64,000 nucleotides of DNA, taken from the NCBI RefSeq assembly GCF_017161445.1, contig NZ_CP071060.1, forward strand, positions 2,294,001-2,358,000, read 5' to 3'. The notes under the pieces were generated by a model. The model ran no database searches. It was not told where the DNA came from and saw only the letters and a list, made by a program, of their open reading frames with translations. Position numbers and translations under genes: made by a program. Numbering within the stretch: the stretch's first letter is position 1; each line of letters begins with the position of its first letter. Origin of the DNA: Niveibacterium microcysteis (GTDB taxonomy: Bacteria; Pseudomonadota; Gammaproteobacteria; Burkholderiales; Rhodocyclaceae). Shown in pieces: positions 51,749 to 60,779 of this stretch.

Positions 51749-53149
51749 ATGACTCTCCAACAGTTTCTCCTAACACTAAAAGCGCGCCAGAAGACGATTT
51801 GGATTGTTTTCTTCAGCGTTGTGAGTCTTGTTGTCACACTTAGCCTGGTTCTGCCAAAGAAATACACAGCTAACGCGTCGGTGTTGGTGGACGTAAAGTC
51901 CAGCGATCCGATTTACGGCGCAATGATGCAGGCGCAGTTTCTTCCGGGCTATATGGCTACTCAGGTCGACATCATTACAAGCGACCGCGTGGCCCAGCGC
52001 GTCGTAAAAATGTTGGGCCTCGACAAGAACCAAGACGCTATTGCGCAATGGAAGGAAGAGGGCGAAGGAAAGGGGACGATTGTCAGCTTCTTCGCAGAGG
52101 CGCTCCAGAAAAAGCTGGACGTTCGTCCGTCTCGTGAGTCAAGTGTCATCACAATTGCATTTACCGGGGCCGATCCTGCTTTTGCCTCTAGTGTTGCAAA
52201 TGCCTTCGCACGGGCCTACATGGACATCAACCTTGAGTTAAAGGTTGAACCAGCAAAAGAGTACGCGTCCTGGTTTGGCGACCGGGCCAAACAACTACGC
52301 GATAGTCTAGAAACAGCGCAGTCCCGCCTTTCTGCGTATCAGCGCGAAAAAGGTATCGTGGCAACCGACGATCGCTTGGATGTTGAGATCGCTCGGTATG
52401 CAGAGCTCTCGTCACAATTGACAGCGATCCAAGCGCAACGATCGGATTCCGCGTCGCGCCAAAGGCAAGCTAGTGGAAGCATGGGTACTTCGCCCGACGT
52501 GATCAACAGCCCGCTCATTCAATCGCTGCGCGCCGACGTCGCACGTCAAGAGGCGAAGCTAAAAGAGATGGGCGGGCAACTTGGCCAAAATCACCCTCAA
52601 TATCAGCGAACGGAAGCAGAACTGAATGCGTTAAAGGCGAAGCTGGATTCAGAGATGCGCCAGGTCGCCTCATCAGTCGGCACATCCAACATCGTCAATG
52701 TTCAGCGCGAATCCGAACTCCGCGCCTCGCTCGAGGCTCAAAAGAAAAGAGTACTTGAACTTCGCGCGCAACGAGATGAAGTGGCTGTCCTGCAGCGTGA
52801 TGTGGAGACCGCGCAGCGCGCCTACGATCTCGTTGGGCAGCGGTTGTCCCAGACCAGCCTGGAGAGCCAGACGCAGCAGACGAACATCGTGGTGCTTACT
52901 CCGGCCGAACCTCCAACCAAGCACTCCAGCCCGCGCCTATTGTTGAACACGCTACTGTCGATATTCTTGGGAGGCTTTCTGGGCGTTGGGACGGCGTTTT
53001 TGCAAGAGATGCTGAATCGCCGCATTCGCAGTCAAGAAGATCTTTTCAATGCCCTTGGCGTACCCGTTCTGGCCACGCTTGAACACGAACAAAAACCTGG
53101 CGTGCGCCGATTTGGATTTGCGGGGCGCCGTGTAGTGTCGGCCTCTTAG
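51749..53149 (+). CDS. epsF: Chain-length determinant protein EpsF (Wzz/GNVR family)
   Basis: The 466-residue inner-membrane protein has a Wzz N-terminal domain with TM1 at about 17-36 (IWIVFFSVVSLVVTLSLVLP), a long periplasmic coiled-coil (about 170-370), and a GNVR domain. The proline-rich TM2 is around LLLNTLLSIFLGGFLGVGTA. It works as the transmembrane half of a BY-kinase pair with EpsG to control polymerisation and export. The C-terminal cytoplasmic tail is short and lacks a kinase domain. Confidence 0.94.
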   Translation: MTLQQFLLTLKARQKTIWIVFFSVVSLVVTLSLVLPKKYTANASVLVDVKSSDPIYGAMMQAQFLPGYMATQVDIITSDRVAQRVVKMLGLDKNQDAIAQWKEEGEGKGTIVSFFAEALQKKLDVRPSRESSVITIAFTGADPAFASSVANAFARAYMDINLELKVEPAKEYASWFGDRAKQLRDSLETAQSRLSAYQREKGIVATDDRLDVEIARYAELSSQLTAIQAQRSDSASRQRQASGSMGTSPDVINSPLIQSLRADVARQEAKLKEMGGQLGQNHPQYQRTEAELNALKAKLDSEMRQVASSVGTSNIVNVQRESELRASLEAQKKRVLELRAQRDEVAVLQRDVETAQRAYDLVGQRLSQTSLESQTQQTNIVVLTPAEPPTKHSSPRLLLNTLLSIFLGGFLGVGTAFLQEMLNRRIRSQEDLFNALGVPVLATLEHEQKPGVRRFGFAGRRVVSAS

Positions 53150-53248
53150 GAGCAGGAATAGGCGCCAATTTCATCGAGCACGCGCCGCAAACGAGATAGT
53201 TCGATTCGGCCACTGCAGCACTTAGAAAATCGCGTTGCCCGCATGTGA

Positions 53249-53269
53249 TTGTGCGATTCCAGCGCACAA
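53249..53269. other. Perfect 7-bp stem-loop before epsG
   Basis: TTGTGCG-ATTCCAG-CGCACAA lies in the 167-bp epsF-epsG spacer. No T-run follows. It could be an RNA processing hairpin or a small operator; no promoter was recognised. Confidence 0.4.
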
Positions 53270-53316
53270 ACAGCCATAGCGAGAGATAGGCGGCTTACGC
53301 GCCAAGAGGTCATGAG

Positions 53317-54216
53317 ATGGATATGAACCCACCCAGCAGTATTGACGAACCGGCCCGCACGCACGCCCAAGGCGCCGGCAGAGAGCGCTCCTTGGGAGCG
53401 ATCCTCATTGATTCGGGGCGGTTAAGTGCCGACGGGGCGGAGAAGATCATCCGAGAACAGAAGGCCCACGGCCTTCGTTTTGGCGATGCAGCGATCCGAC
53501 TAGGCCTACTCACCCAAGACGACGTTGATTTCGCGCTCGCTCGCCAATTCGACTATCCGTACCTCGGCGCTGGCGATACTTCGCTTTCCGAGAATATCGT
53601 CGCCGCGTATAGGCCCACAAGCGCCATTGTTGAGCAATTACGGGCTCTAAGAAGTCAGCTCATGGTGCGTTGGTTTGGGGATGAGCCGAATCAACGTGCG
53701 CTCACAGTCGTAAGTGCTGACCGCCGTGAGGGTAGGAGCTTTATAGCGGCGAATTTGGCCGTGGTGTTCTCGCAGCTCGGCGAGCGCACCCTGCTCATCG
53801 ACGCCGATCTGCGCTATCCGAGCCAGCAGGCTCTATTCAAACTGGATCCCCGGACCCCTGGCCTGTCGAGCGTGCTCTCGGGCAGGGCAAACGGCGAGGC
53901 GATAATCCGGATTCCGTCTTTGCTCGGGCTGTCTGTGCTGCCCGCAGGGGCGCTTCCACCGAACCCGCAGGAGCTCATTGCACGCCCGCAATTCGGACGG
54001 CTTATCGAAAGGGTGTGCGAGTCGTTTGACGTTGTAATCATCGATACACCTGCTTCGGATACGGCCGCGGACTTTAACGTGATTTCGTCGCGAGCGAAGG
54101 CTAGCCTCGTTGTTGCCCGTCGTGACCACACTCCTGAACCCAAACTGAATAATCTAAGCAAGACCTTGCATGCGGCAAACGTCGCCGTAGTTGGTGCGGT
54201 ACTCAACGCCTATTGA
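53317..54216 (+). CDS. epsG: EpsG-type ParA/BY-kinase-like ATPase with an N-terminal GspE-N domain
   Basis: The 299-residue protein has an N-terminal GspE/MshEN-like module (RSLGAILIDSGRLSADGAEK, RFGDAAIRLGLLTQDDVDFA, residues 25-83), then a CpsD/CapB-like ATPase domain. The nucleotide-site segment reads SADRREGRSFIAANLAVV (133-150), so Arg140 replaces the usual Walker A lysine. The Walker A' strand is TLLIDADLR. No C-terminal tyrosine cluster is present beyond the final Tyr299. It partners EpsF. Kinase activity is uncertain. A start at 53323 is also possible. Confidence 0.88.
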   Translation: MDMNPPSSIDEPARTHAQGAGRERSLGAILIDSGRLSADGAEKIIREQKAHGLRFGDAAIRLGLLTQDDVDFALARQFDYPYLGAGDTSLSENIVAAYRPTSAIVEQLRALRSQLMVRWFGDEPNQRALTVVSADRREGRSFIAANLAVVFSQLGERTLLIDADLRYPSQQALFKLDPRTPGLSSVLSGRANGEAIIRIPSLLGLSVLPAGALPPNPQELIARPQFGRLIERVCESFDVVIIDTPASDTAADFNVISSRAKASLVVARRDHTPEPKLNNLSKTLHAANVAVVGAVLNAY

Positions 54217-54290
54217 ACGCGTGTTAGTCAACTCGCAAAGCGACGAAACTAACTGCCCCAACGACACGAAACACTACGAGTGACGATCCT

Positions 54291-55226
54291 GTGACTATTC
54301 AAAGGAGTACGGCGCCTGTCTTGCAGCGTAACGCCGTAAGCGATGAGAAGCAATCGAGCGCAACGCGAGATGTGCTGATTGCTTGGGCTGTGCTAGTTGC
54401 CGGCCTTTCCGCTCTCTACCTGCCGACCTTTTCGGATCTATTCGGGGGAATATGGGCGACAGATCAGAACGCTCATGGCCCCATCGTGTTGGTTGTTTCG
54501 TTCTGGTTTCTCATCTTCAAGGCGCGAGAAGTTGGCCTGCCTGAATTCCCCGACACTATTAGAGGCTCTGGGGCGGGGTGGTCGTTGCTTGTTATCGGGT
54601 TAGTGCTGTACGTGCTGGGCCGGTCACAGTCGGTTTATCTATTCGAGGTCGGTTCGCTAATATTGGTCTTGGCCGGTAGCGTGGGGCTTTTGTTTGGACT
54701 GAGCTTTCTCAAACGCCTCTGGTTCGCCTTCTTCTTTATGGTTTTCATGATTCCGATGCCGGGATCGCTAGTTGATACTCTGACCCAACCGATGAAGCTT
54801 GCGGTTTCATGGGGGGCCGAGCACGTTCTTTACGCACTGGACTACCCAATCGCTCGAAACGGGGTTGTTCTTAGCATTGGCCCATATCAACTCCTCGTGG
54901 CGGACGCGTGCGCTGGGCTTAATTCACTATTTACGTTAGAGGCACTGGGGCTGCTTTACATGAACGTCATGCGTCATGAATCGGTGCTCAGGAATGCACT
55001 GCTTGCTGCGCTCATCGTTCCAATCAGTTTTTCATCGAATTTGGTCCGTGTGGTGACCTTGTCGCTCATTACGTACCACTTTGGCGACGATGCGGGGCAG
55101 GGTTTCTTGCACACGTTCTCCGGGATGGTTCTCTTCATTACTGCGCTGCTTCTTATCATTGGCCTCGATTCGCTACTTCGGACAGTCGCGCGTATCCGTC
55201 AAAGACGGATCGGAGCGTCGTCATGA
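54291..55226 (+). CDS. xrtB: Exosortase B
   Basis: The 311-residue integral membrane transpeptidase has about eight transmembrane helices. The catalytic triad of exosortases is complete: Cys207 in [20 protein letters not shown], Arg253 in [15 protein letters not shown], and His274 in GFLHTFSG. It cleaves PEP-CTERM signals at the cytoplasmic membrane and hands the protein on for anchoring. The neighbouring EpsD/E/F/G/I genes fit the B subfamily. GTG 54291 is the start used; the stop overlaps epsI (ATGA). Confidence 0.96.
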   Translation: MTIQRSTAPVLQRNAVSDEKQSSATRDVLIAWAVLVAGLSALYLPTFSDLFGGIWATDQNAHGPIVLVVSFWFLIFKAREVGLPEFPDTIRGSGAGWSLLVIGLVLYVLGRSQSVYLFEVGSLILVLAGSVGLLFGLSFLKRLWFAFFFMVFMIPMPGSLVDTLTQPMKLAVSWGAEHVLYALDYPIARNGVVLSIGPYQLLVADACAGLNSLFTLEALGLLYMNVMRHESVLRNALLAALIVPISFSSNLVRVVTLSLITYHFGDDAGQGFLHTFSGMVLFITALLLIIGLDSLLRTVARIRQRRIGASS

Positions 55227-55954
55227 CCACGCTGAAGCTCCCGTCTATTGAGTTCAGTAGAGCGATTTGGATCGCGGTTTCGTGTTTGATCGCTGCGGGT
55301 CTTGCTCTTGTCGCGACGCCACGTTCCCAGCAGGTAAGCGCGGTTGCTAGCCTGGAGGAGAATGTGCCGGGCAGCTTCCGCGATTGGACGTTGGTGCCAA
55401 GCTCGCTGGTGCAAACCGGATTAACCCCCACCGCTCAACGAGCCAATGAGAGCGCCAATGCCACCTATGATCAGGTGGTAATGCGCACCTACCAAAACGG
55501 CTCTGGCAACAAAGTGATGCTTTCGGTCGCGTACAGCCAGAGCCTGCGGCAGGAGATAAAGATCCACCGACCAGAGCTTTGCTACGTCGCACAGGGGTTT
55601 CAGGTTCTGTCTCTCTCGGACGCTCGGTTCCCCCTTTACGGCGGCCCGACTCATTCCCCGATCACCGGAAAACGCATGATCGCTGTATCGGGCGACCGAA
55701 TGGAGCTCGTCAGCTATTGGATTCGTGTTGGCGATATCTTTACGGAGAACGCGCTTCAATCTCGATTGCACATCTTTCTAAAAGGCCTGCACGGCGAGAT
55801 TCCAGATGGGGTTCTTGTCCGAGTCTCGCAAATCCTTCCAAAAGGAGCGCCTAGCGAGGAGCAAGAAAAGGCCTTTACGTCGCAGGAACGTTTTCTGGTC
55901 GATCTCATTGACAGCACGCCTGCCGCCGGCAACTTACTCCTGGTGAGACGATGA
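55223..55954 (+). CDS. epsI: EpsI, exosortase-associated protein (DUF3485)
   Basis: The 243-residue protein has one N-terminal membrane anchor ([20 protein letters not shown]) and a periplasmic EpsI domain. Recognisable blocks are [34 protein letters not shown] with a conserved Cys, [12 protein letters not shown] and [20 protein letters not shown]. It is always linked to exosortase genes and is needed for EPS production in relatives; the biochemical role is unknown. It overlaps genes on both sides by 4 bp. Confidence 0.94.
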   Translation: MTTLKLPSIEFSRAIWIAVSCLIAAGLALVATPRSQQVSAVASLEENVPGSFRDWTLVPSSLVQTGLTPTAQRANESANATYDQVVMRTYQNGSGNKVMLSVAYSQSLRQEIKIHRPELCYVAQGFQVLSLSDARFPLYGGPTHSPITGKRMIAVSGDRMELVSYWIRVGDIFTENALQSRLHIFLKGLHGEIPDGVLVRVSQILPKGAPSEEQEKAFTSQERFLVDLIDSTPAAGNLLLVRR

Positions 55955-57018
55955 TGCTCTGCAATATCGACAAGCTTCCAAAGCGCGCCGCGCTGGCCAT
56001 GCGATTCACGCTTCGGGCTACGCTGGCTGTGGTTCTTCTCTTCACGGCTTCGATTTCAGCTGTCGCTGCCAAGGATGAAACTCCCATCCTTGGCGTTTGT
56101 GAGCACCTCTGGGGAGCGCCGACGGATTTGATTGATCGAACAATTGACGCGGCCGCGGCGGCGAACCTCAAAGTCATTCGGTGGGATACCCCCTGGAAGG
56201 CGGTGGAGGTCGAAAAGGGAAAGCTTGTTGTTCCTCCGCTGTGGGATTACATCGTCGATCGCGCTCGGTCAAAAGGTGTCCAGTCCCTAATGATCCTCGA
56301 TTACGGAAACAAGCACTACGATCAGGCCGACAAGCCTGTATCCCCTGAGGCGATTGAAGCGTTTTCCCGATACGCTGAGTTTCTGGCGCGCCATTTCGCC
56401 GGGCGCGTTCCTTACTTCCAGATATGGAACGAATGGGACGGGCGGACCGGCAATACGACTCCTGGAAGTGCACGTGACTATGCTCGCTTGGTCTCAGTCG
56501 TTTACCCGAAGATCAAGGCAGTCGCGCCGGACTCTATTGTGATTACCGGGAGCTTTGACTCCTCTGCATACGACAGTCTGGTCGGATATGGAAACAAGAA
56601 GCGGACTTTGGACGATTTCCTTAGTATGCGCGAGACAGCCGTTACCGGTGATGCGGTTGCAATTCATCCGTATGTCGTCTACCGGAACGGGCCTATGCGT
56701 TCGTACGACGGTTTTGCACAGTTGCTCACAGCGGCCGTGAAGCGCATCAGGGCTACACCGGGTTTCGAGCGTAAGCCGATATTCATTACGGAGCTTGGTT
56801 GGACGACAGCAAGCGCTCATGAGCGAGGGGTCAGCGAAAGCGACCAAAAAGACTACATCGTGCGTGGGATCAAGCTGGCGAAAGACCTCGGTGTTGCCGC
56901 TGTCATGCTCTACGAACTGAGAGACGAAAATACGAATCCTCGTGACCCTGAGGGAGCGTTTGGATTGCTTCGTCATGACTGGTCGCCCAAACCCGTATAT
57001 CAGTCTCTGAAGCGCTGA
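55951..57018 (+). CDS. Periplasmic glycoside hydrolase, GH39/PslG-like (clan A)
   Basis: The 355-residue protein has a signal peptide (hydrophobic stretch about 18-40 ending AVAA) and a TIM-barrel pattern. The acid/base is Glu161 in FQIWNEWDG and the nucleophile Glu281 in PIFITELGWTT, both in the clan A positions. Its length and signal resemble PslG, an endoglycosidase that trims the polysaccharide it is co-encoded with. It overlaps epsI by 4 bp and is followed at once by the polymerase gene, so it likely acts on the product of this locus. Confidence 0.87.
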   Translation: MMLCNIDKLPKRAALAMRFTLRATLAVVLLFTASISAVAAKDETPILGVCEHLWGAPTDLIDRTIDAAAAANLKVIRWDTPWKAVEVEKGKLVVPPLWDYIVDRARSKGVQSLMILDYGNKHYDQADKPVSPEAIEAFSRYAEFLARHFAGRVPYFQIWNEWDGRTGNTTPGSARDYARLVSVVYPKIKAVAPDSIVITGSFDSSAYDSLVGYGNKKRTLDDFLSMRETAVTGDAVAIHPYVVYRNGPMRSYDGFAQLLTAAVKRIRATPGFERKPIFITELGWTTASAHERGVSESDQKDYIVRGIKLAKDLGVAAVMLYELRDENTNPRDPEGAFGLLRHDWSPKPVYQSLKR

Positions 57019-57023
57019 CCGCG

Positions 57024-58364
57024 ATGCCCGCCGTGCATACACCTCGACCGCAGATACATGCCGTGCCCGGCGCGTATTTTCCGTCCAACGCGGAAACACA
57101 TGAGGCCCGAGGCCGATCTAGGCTATCGAAATTTCTGTTATTCGCGACGGCAGTCGCGACCTATCAGATCTACTTCCTGCCGGTACTTGGAACATTCTTC
57201 CCGATATCTATCTTCCTGATATGGGCCTGTGTTCCCTACATTAATAAGTTGCCCGAAGACCGTTCAGTTTGGATCGCGAGCGTGATATACGTTGTGTCGA
57301 TTGTGCTGAGCATTGGGTGGTCTTCAGACTTTGGGGCATGGGCTAACGCCGTCGTATACGGATTTATCTATTTCATTGCATTCTTCGCGGCGCGTTCCGT
57401 GGCAGATCAAGCGGCCATGGAGAGAATCCTCAAAACTTTTGTCTACTTTGCGGCCATTAACGCAATTCTGGTTATCGTTTTCCGGTTTCTGCCGTCAATC
57501 GAAGCGGCGTTTCTTAACTCCGGAGCGATCAATCTGTTTAAGAACCCGAAGCGGGTCGCCAATCTTGTGGCATTTAAGCCAAACGTCCTGGACCCACTCA
57601 AAGCAGGTGGCGTCTTCGATAATGCCAATACCGGTGCCGCATTCAGTCTGTTGTGTGTTGGCGCAACGCTTTCGGTTTTCGACAAGATCAATCGCACCCT
57701 GCGTTGGTTCCTATTGATGTTATTCATTGTCGCTGTAGGGGCTTCCGGCTCGAAGTCAGCGGTGATTATCCTCGTGGGTGGATTTGCGCTTTGCACCTTA
57801 TTCACACTCAGTGCAATCAAGGATCCGTTTCTGCGCGTCGCAATCGTCTGTTTCGGGTTTGCCGCGGGTGTGGCTGGCATATGGGGGATCGAGTGGCTGC
57901 ACAGTGCAGCAACCGGCTCAGAGTTCGGTCAGCAGACGGCACAGACGTCAACGTATCGGGCGCTATTGCTCCAGATCGCCGCAAAGGCCTTCTTTCAGCA
58001 TCCGATCCTTGGTCTGGGATTTGGTGGTTGGGGCAAAGTCATGGAGCAGTACGCCTTTTTGTTTGGCGTTGAGGACTATTGGCCTCCGCACAACGGAGTC
58101 GTGCTCGCATGGACCGAGAGCGGTGTGGTTGGCGCTGTCGCGCTCGTATCGGCCTGTTTGATCGCCATGGCTCGGCTCGTAAAGGGCATGACGAAATCCG
58201 ACTCTAGGCTTCGTGCCACAGGCGCCTTTTTCGCACTGTTCTGTACTTTTGTGATGTCGCTGGGCGACACATTCCCGTTGATCGGCTCCCAAAACGCCGC
58301 AGTACCGCTTGGCGTTGTTGTGGCATGGGGCCTTTTTTCCGCAAACCGCGATTCAAGCCGCTGA
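57024..58364 (+). CDS. O-antigen ligase/Wzy-like polysaccharide polymerase
   Basis: The 446-residue membrane protein has about ten or eleven transmembrane helices. Its large periplasmic segment holds NTGAAFSLLCVGATLSVFDK and FQHPILGLGFGGWGKVMEQY, a Wzy_C-type HNxxL-like region continued by EDYWPPHNGVVLAWTESGVV. This HNGVVLAW block marks the O-antigen ligase/polymerase family. It is the likely polymerase of the EPS repeat unit. It starts 5 bp after the hydrolase. Confidence 0.87.
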   Translation: MPAVHTPRPQIHAVPGAYFPSNAETHEARGRSRLSKFLLFATAVATYQIYFLPVLGTFFPISIFLIWACVPYINKLPEDRSVWIASVIYVVSIVLSIGWSSDFGAWANAVVYGFIYFIAFFAARSVADQAAMERILKTFVYFAAINAILVIVFRFLPSIEAAFLNSGAINLFKNPKRVANLVAFKPNVLDPLKAGGVFDNANTGAAFSLLCVGATLSVFDKINRTLRWFLLMLFIVAVGASGSKSAVIILVGGFALCTLFTLSAIKDPFLRVAIVCFGFAAGVAGIWGIEWLHSAATGSEFGQQTAQTSTYRALLLQIAAKAFFQHPILGLGFGGWGKVMEQYAFLFGVEDYWPPHNGVVLAWTESGVVGAVALVSACLIAMARLVKGMTKSDSRLRATGAFFALFCTFVMSLGDTFPLIGSQNAAVPLGVVVAWGLFSANRDSSR

Positions 58365-58429
58365 CGTGGCCGCGCTGCACGGCCGCTCAGGCCACCGTGC
58401 AATCGCCCGGTTTACTTGATTCTCACGGG

Positions 58430-59590
58430 ATGCTGCATACAAACATGAATAACGTTGAACCAACCCCGAAGGCGATGAAAGTTGGCGTATATCGCCTTCA
58501 GCTTTTCAAGCCGTCCGAGACTTTCATAGCCGCCCAGGCGAAGGCGATGCCGACCGCCGATCCGCTGCTGATCGGCCGGGCCATGTTCGGGCCTGCAGAC
58601 CCGGCGCTCGCACATTGGGTCCCCCCGGACCTCAAACGCGCTCGCCTGTTGAGATTTCTGGCCACTGCAACGCCGACCCCATATCTCGCCGGCCTGCGGG
58701 GGCGGGGGCTGGAGCTATTGCACGCACATTTCTCGATTGACGGCCTCTACGCGTTGCCGCTTGCGCGCGCGCTCGATGTACCACTCGTAACGACGCTGCA
58801 TGGCTTCGACATCACTACGAGCCGCCAGCACTTCCTGCGGAGTGGCCGCCCCGCGCTGGTGCGCTACGCGATGCTGCAGGACCGGCTGAAAGCAGACGGT
58901 TCGCTCTTCATATGCGTATCGCGCTTCATTCGCGATGCTGCGCTGAAGGCCGGCATGCCGGAGCACAAGCTCCGCGTGCACTACATCGGAATCGACACGT
59001 CGCAGTTCGAAGCAACGCCGGTCGAGTCTCGCCCCCGATTTGTCCATGTTGCGCGCTTGGTGGAAAAGAAAGGGACGCGTTACCTCCTAGATGCGTTCGG
59101 GCAAGTCCACCAGAAACATCCGGACATCTTGCTGGACGTCATTGGTGATGGCCCGCTGCGCGCGGAGCTCGAGGCGCAGGCAGTTGACCTCGGCATTTCG
59201 AAGAGCGTCCGGTTCCTGGGTGTTCAGCCGCACGACAAGGTCCGCAGCACGCTACAGGGCGCCAGCGCGCTGGTGCTGCCAAGCGTGACTGCGGCGTCCG
59301 GAGACGCCGAAGGGCTCGGAATCGTGCTCCTTGAGGCGTCTGCTACGGGCGTGCCCGTCATCGGTACCTATCACGGGGGCATTCCCGAGGCGGTCGAGGA
59401 GGGCAAGACCGGTCTGCTCGTTCCGGAACGTGACGTCCACGCACTCGCATTAGCGCTCGACACCCTCGTCAGCGACGCTTCGCTACAGCAACGGATGGGG
59501 CTGGCGGCCCGCGAGTTCGCGCGCACTCGATTCGACATTCATCGCCAGTCCGCCGAACTGGAAGGGCATTACACAGAGCTATGCAAATGA
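58430..59590 (+). CDS. GT4 glycosyltransferase (WcaL-like)
   Basis: The 386-residue product has a GT-B fold. The N-terminal half shows KVGVYRLQLFKPSETFIAAQ and HAHFSIDGLYALPLARALD, with THLHGFD-type text (VTTLHGFDIT). The C-terminal donor site reads FVHVARLVEKKGTRYLLDAF and EGLGIVLLEASATGVPVIGT with the EX7E pair. Closest in pattern to colanic-acid WcaL-type enzymes. The exact start is uncertain between ATG 58430, 58445 and 58475; an upstream in-frame ATG at 58325 overlaps the polymerase gene. Sugar specificity unknown. Confidence 0.88.
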   Translation: MLHTNMNNVEPTPKAMKVGVYRLQLFKPSETFIAAQAKAMPTADPLLIGRAMFGPADPALAHWVPPDLKRARLLRFLATATPTPYLAGLRGRGLELLHAHFSIDGLYALPLARALDVPLVTTLHGFDITTSRQHFLRSGRPALVRYAMLQDRLKADGSLFICVSRFIRDAALKAGMPEHKLRVHYIGIDTSQFEATPVESRPRFVHVARLVEKKGTRYLLDAFGQVHQKHPDILLDVIGDGPLRAELEAQAVDLGISKSVRFLGVQPHDKVRSTLQGASALVLPSVTAASGDAEGLGIVLLEASATGVPVIGTYHGGIPEAVEEGKTGLLVPERDVHALALALDTLVSDASLQQRMGLAAREFARTRFDIHRQSAELEGHYTELCK

Positions 59591-59618
59591 TCTTCTGCAC
59601 CAAAGCGAGGGCAGCCTG

Positions 59619-60779
59619 ATGCGCATTCTAGGTGTGGCACGCACGTTGCCATTTCACAGCATCGGCGGCATGCAATCGATCGCCTGGGATCTCTTCCGCG
59701 AATTCGCAAGAGAGGGTCATGAGGTCACTGTCCTCACGACGCGTATTGCTGGCGAGCCCTTTGGTGAGTCGACGCGTGATGGCGTCCGTGTTGTTGCACT
59801 CGAAGGCACAACAGCGGAACGTTGTGATAAGGCGTGGTGGCGTCTGAGTGCGACTTGGTTCGAAGCCAATCATCAGCGCTTCGACGCGGTCCTGAGCATC
59901 AGCTCCGCCGCCGCAAGCATTGCAGAAAAAAGGGCACTCGCGCCCACAATGCCGTTCTTGTTTCAGGCACACGGCACCTCCTGGGGCGAGATCGTTTCGA
60001 AGTGGCGCACCGGACGCCCGTTGCAATGGGCCAAGTCGATGCGAAACGTCTATTGGCTGTTCAAGGACGCACTGATCTATCGTCGGTTTGATCACGTCGT
60101 GCTGGTTGGTGACGTTTTGGCGAACCAGTTTTCCAGTGCGCCCGTCGCCTGGTACGCGCGCGGTGTCCCGACTCGCCTGATCCGCAATGGCATCGACACG
60201 CAACGATTCCGCCCGGACTCTGCTGTGCGCAAGCAGATCCGAACCGAACTGGGTTGGAACGAAGCGGATCGCGTCGTCGCTTTCGCGGCGCGCATGCACC
60301 CGCAGAAAGGCGGCGAATCGACACTCAAAGCGTTCGCCGAAATGGCGGCCGACAGCCACCGGCGTCTGCTGATGATCGGCGACGGCGAAGACCTGCCAAG
60401 GCTGCGCCAGCTCGCCGCTACCCTGGGCTGCGCTGACCGCGTGACCTTCACTGGTGCCGTGTCGCGCGAGCGCGTGCTGGCACTGCTAGCGGCATGCGAC
60501 GCATTTTGCTTTCCTTCGCTCAGGCAGGAAGGCCTCCCGATGAACGTCCTTGAGGCGCTCGCATGTGGCCTACGGCCAGTCTGCTCGGACAACATGAAAG
60601 ATGTGTTCGATTCAGAACTTCCGATCGCCTATGCGCCACCGCGCGACGTTCACAAGATCGCGGCGAAGCTCGCTGATGCGCTCGTGCATGGTTGTGCTAA
60701 CGCGTCATTGCTGACGCCGAGTTACACGCTCAAGCACTGCGCCTCCGCTTACCTTGACCTCCTACGGGGCGCCCGATGA
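59619..60779 (+). CDS. GT4 glycosyltransferase
   Basis: The 386-residue GT-B enzyme shows MRILGVARTLPFHSIGGMQS with the N-terminal Gly-Gly loop, then LIRNGIDTQRFRPD. The donor site comprises VAFAARMHPQKGGESTLKAF and SLRQEGLPMNVLEALACGLR with the EX7E pair. It adds one sugar of the repeat unit. The stop overlaps the next glycosyltransferase start by 4 bp. The opening codons contain a chance sigma-54-like sequence (59635-59650). Donor and acceptor unknown. Confidence 0.9.
   Translation: MRILGVARTLPFHSIGGMQSIAWDLFREFAREGHEVTVLTTRIAGEPFGESTRDGVRVVALEGTTAERCDKAWWRLSATWFEANHQRFDAVLSISSAAASIAEKRALAPTMPFLFQAHGTSWGEIVSKWRTGRPLQWAKSMRNVYWLFKDALIYRRFDHVVLVGDVLANQFSSAPVAWYARGVPTRLIRNGIDTQRFRPDSAVRKQIRTELGWNEADRVVAFAARMHPQKGGESTLKAFAEMAADSHRRLLMIGDGEDLPRLRQLAATLGCADRVTFTGAVSRERVLALLAACDAFCFPSLRQEGLPMNVLEALACGLRPVCSDNMKDVFDSELPIAYAPPRDVHKIAAKLADALVHGCANASLLTPSYTLKHCASAYLDLLRGAR

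Noticed and set aside
59635..59650. TGGCACGCACGTTGCC, a sigma-54-like sequence
   Set aside because: It lies inside the first codons of a glycosyltransferase and encodes the family-typical VARTLPF stretch. The base after TTGC is C rather than A/T, so it is probably chance.
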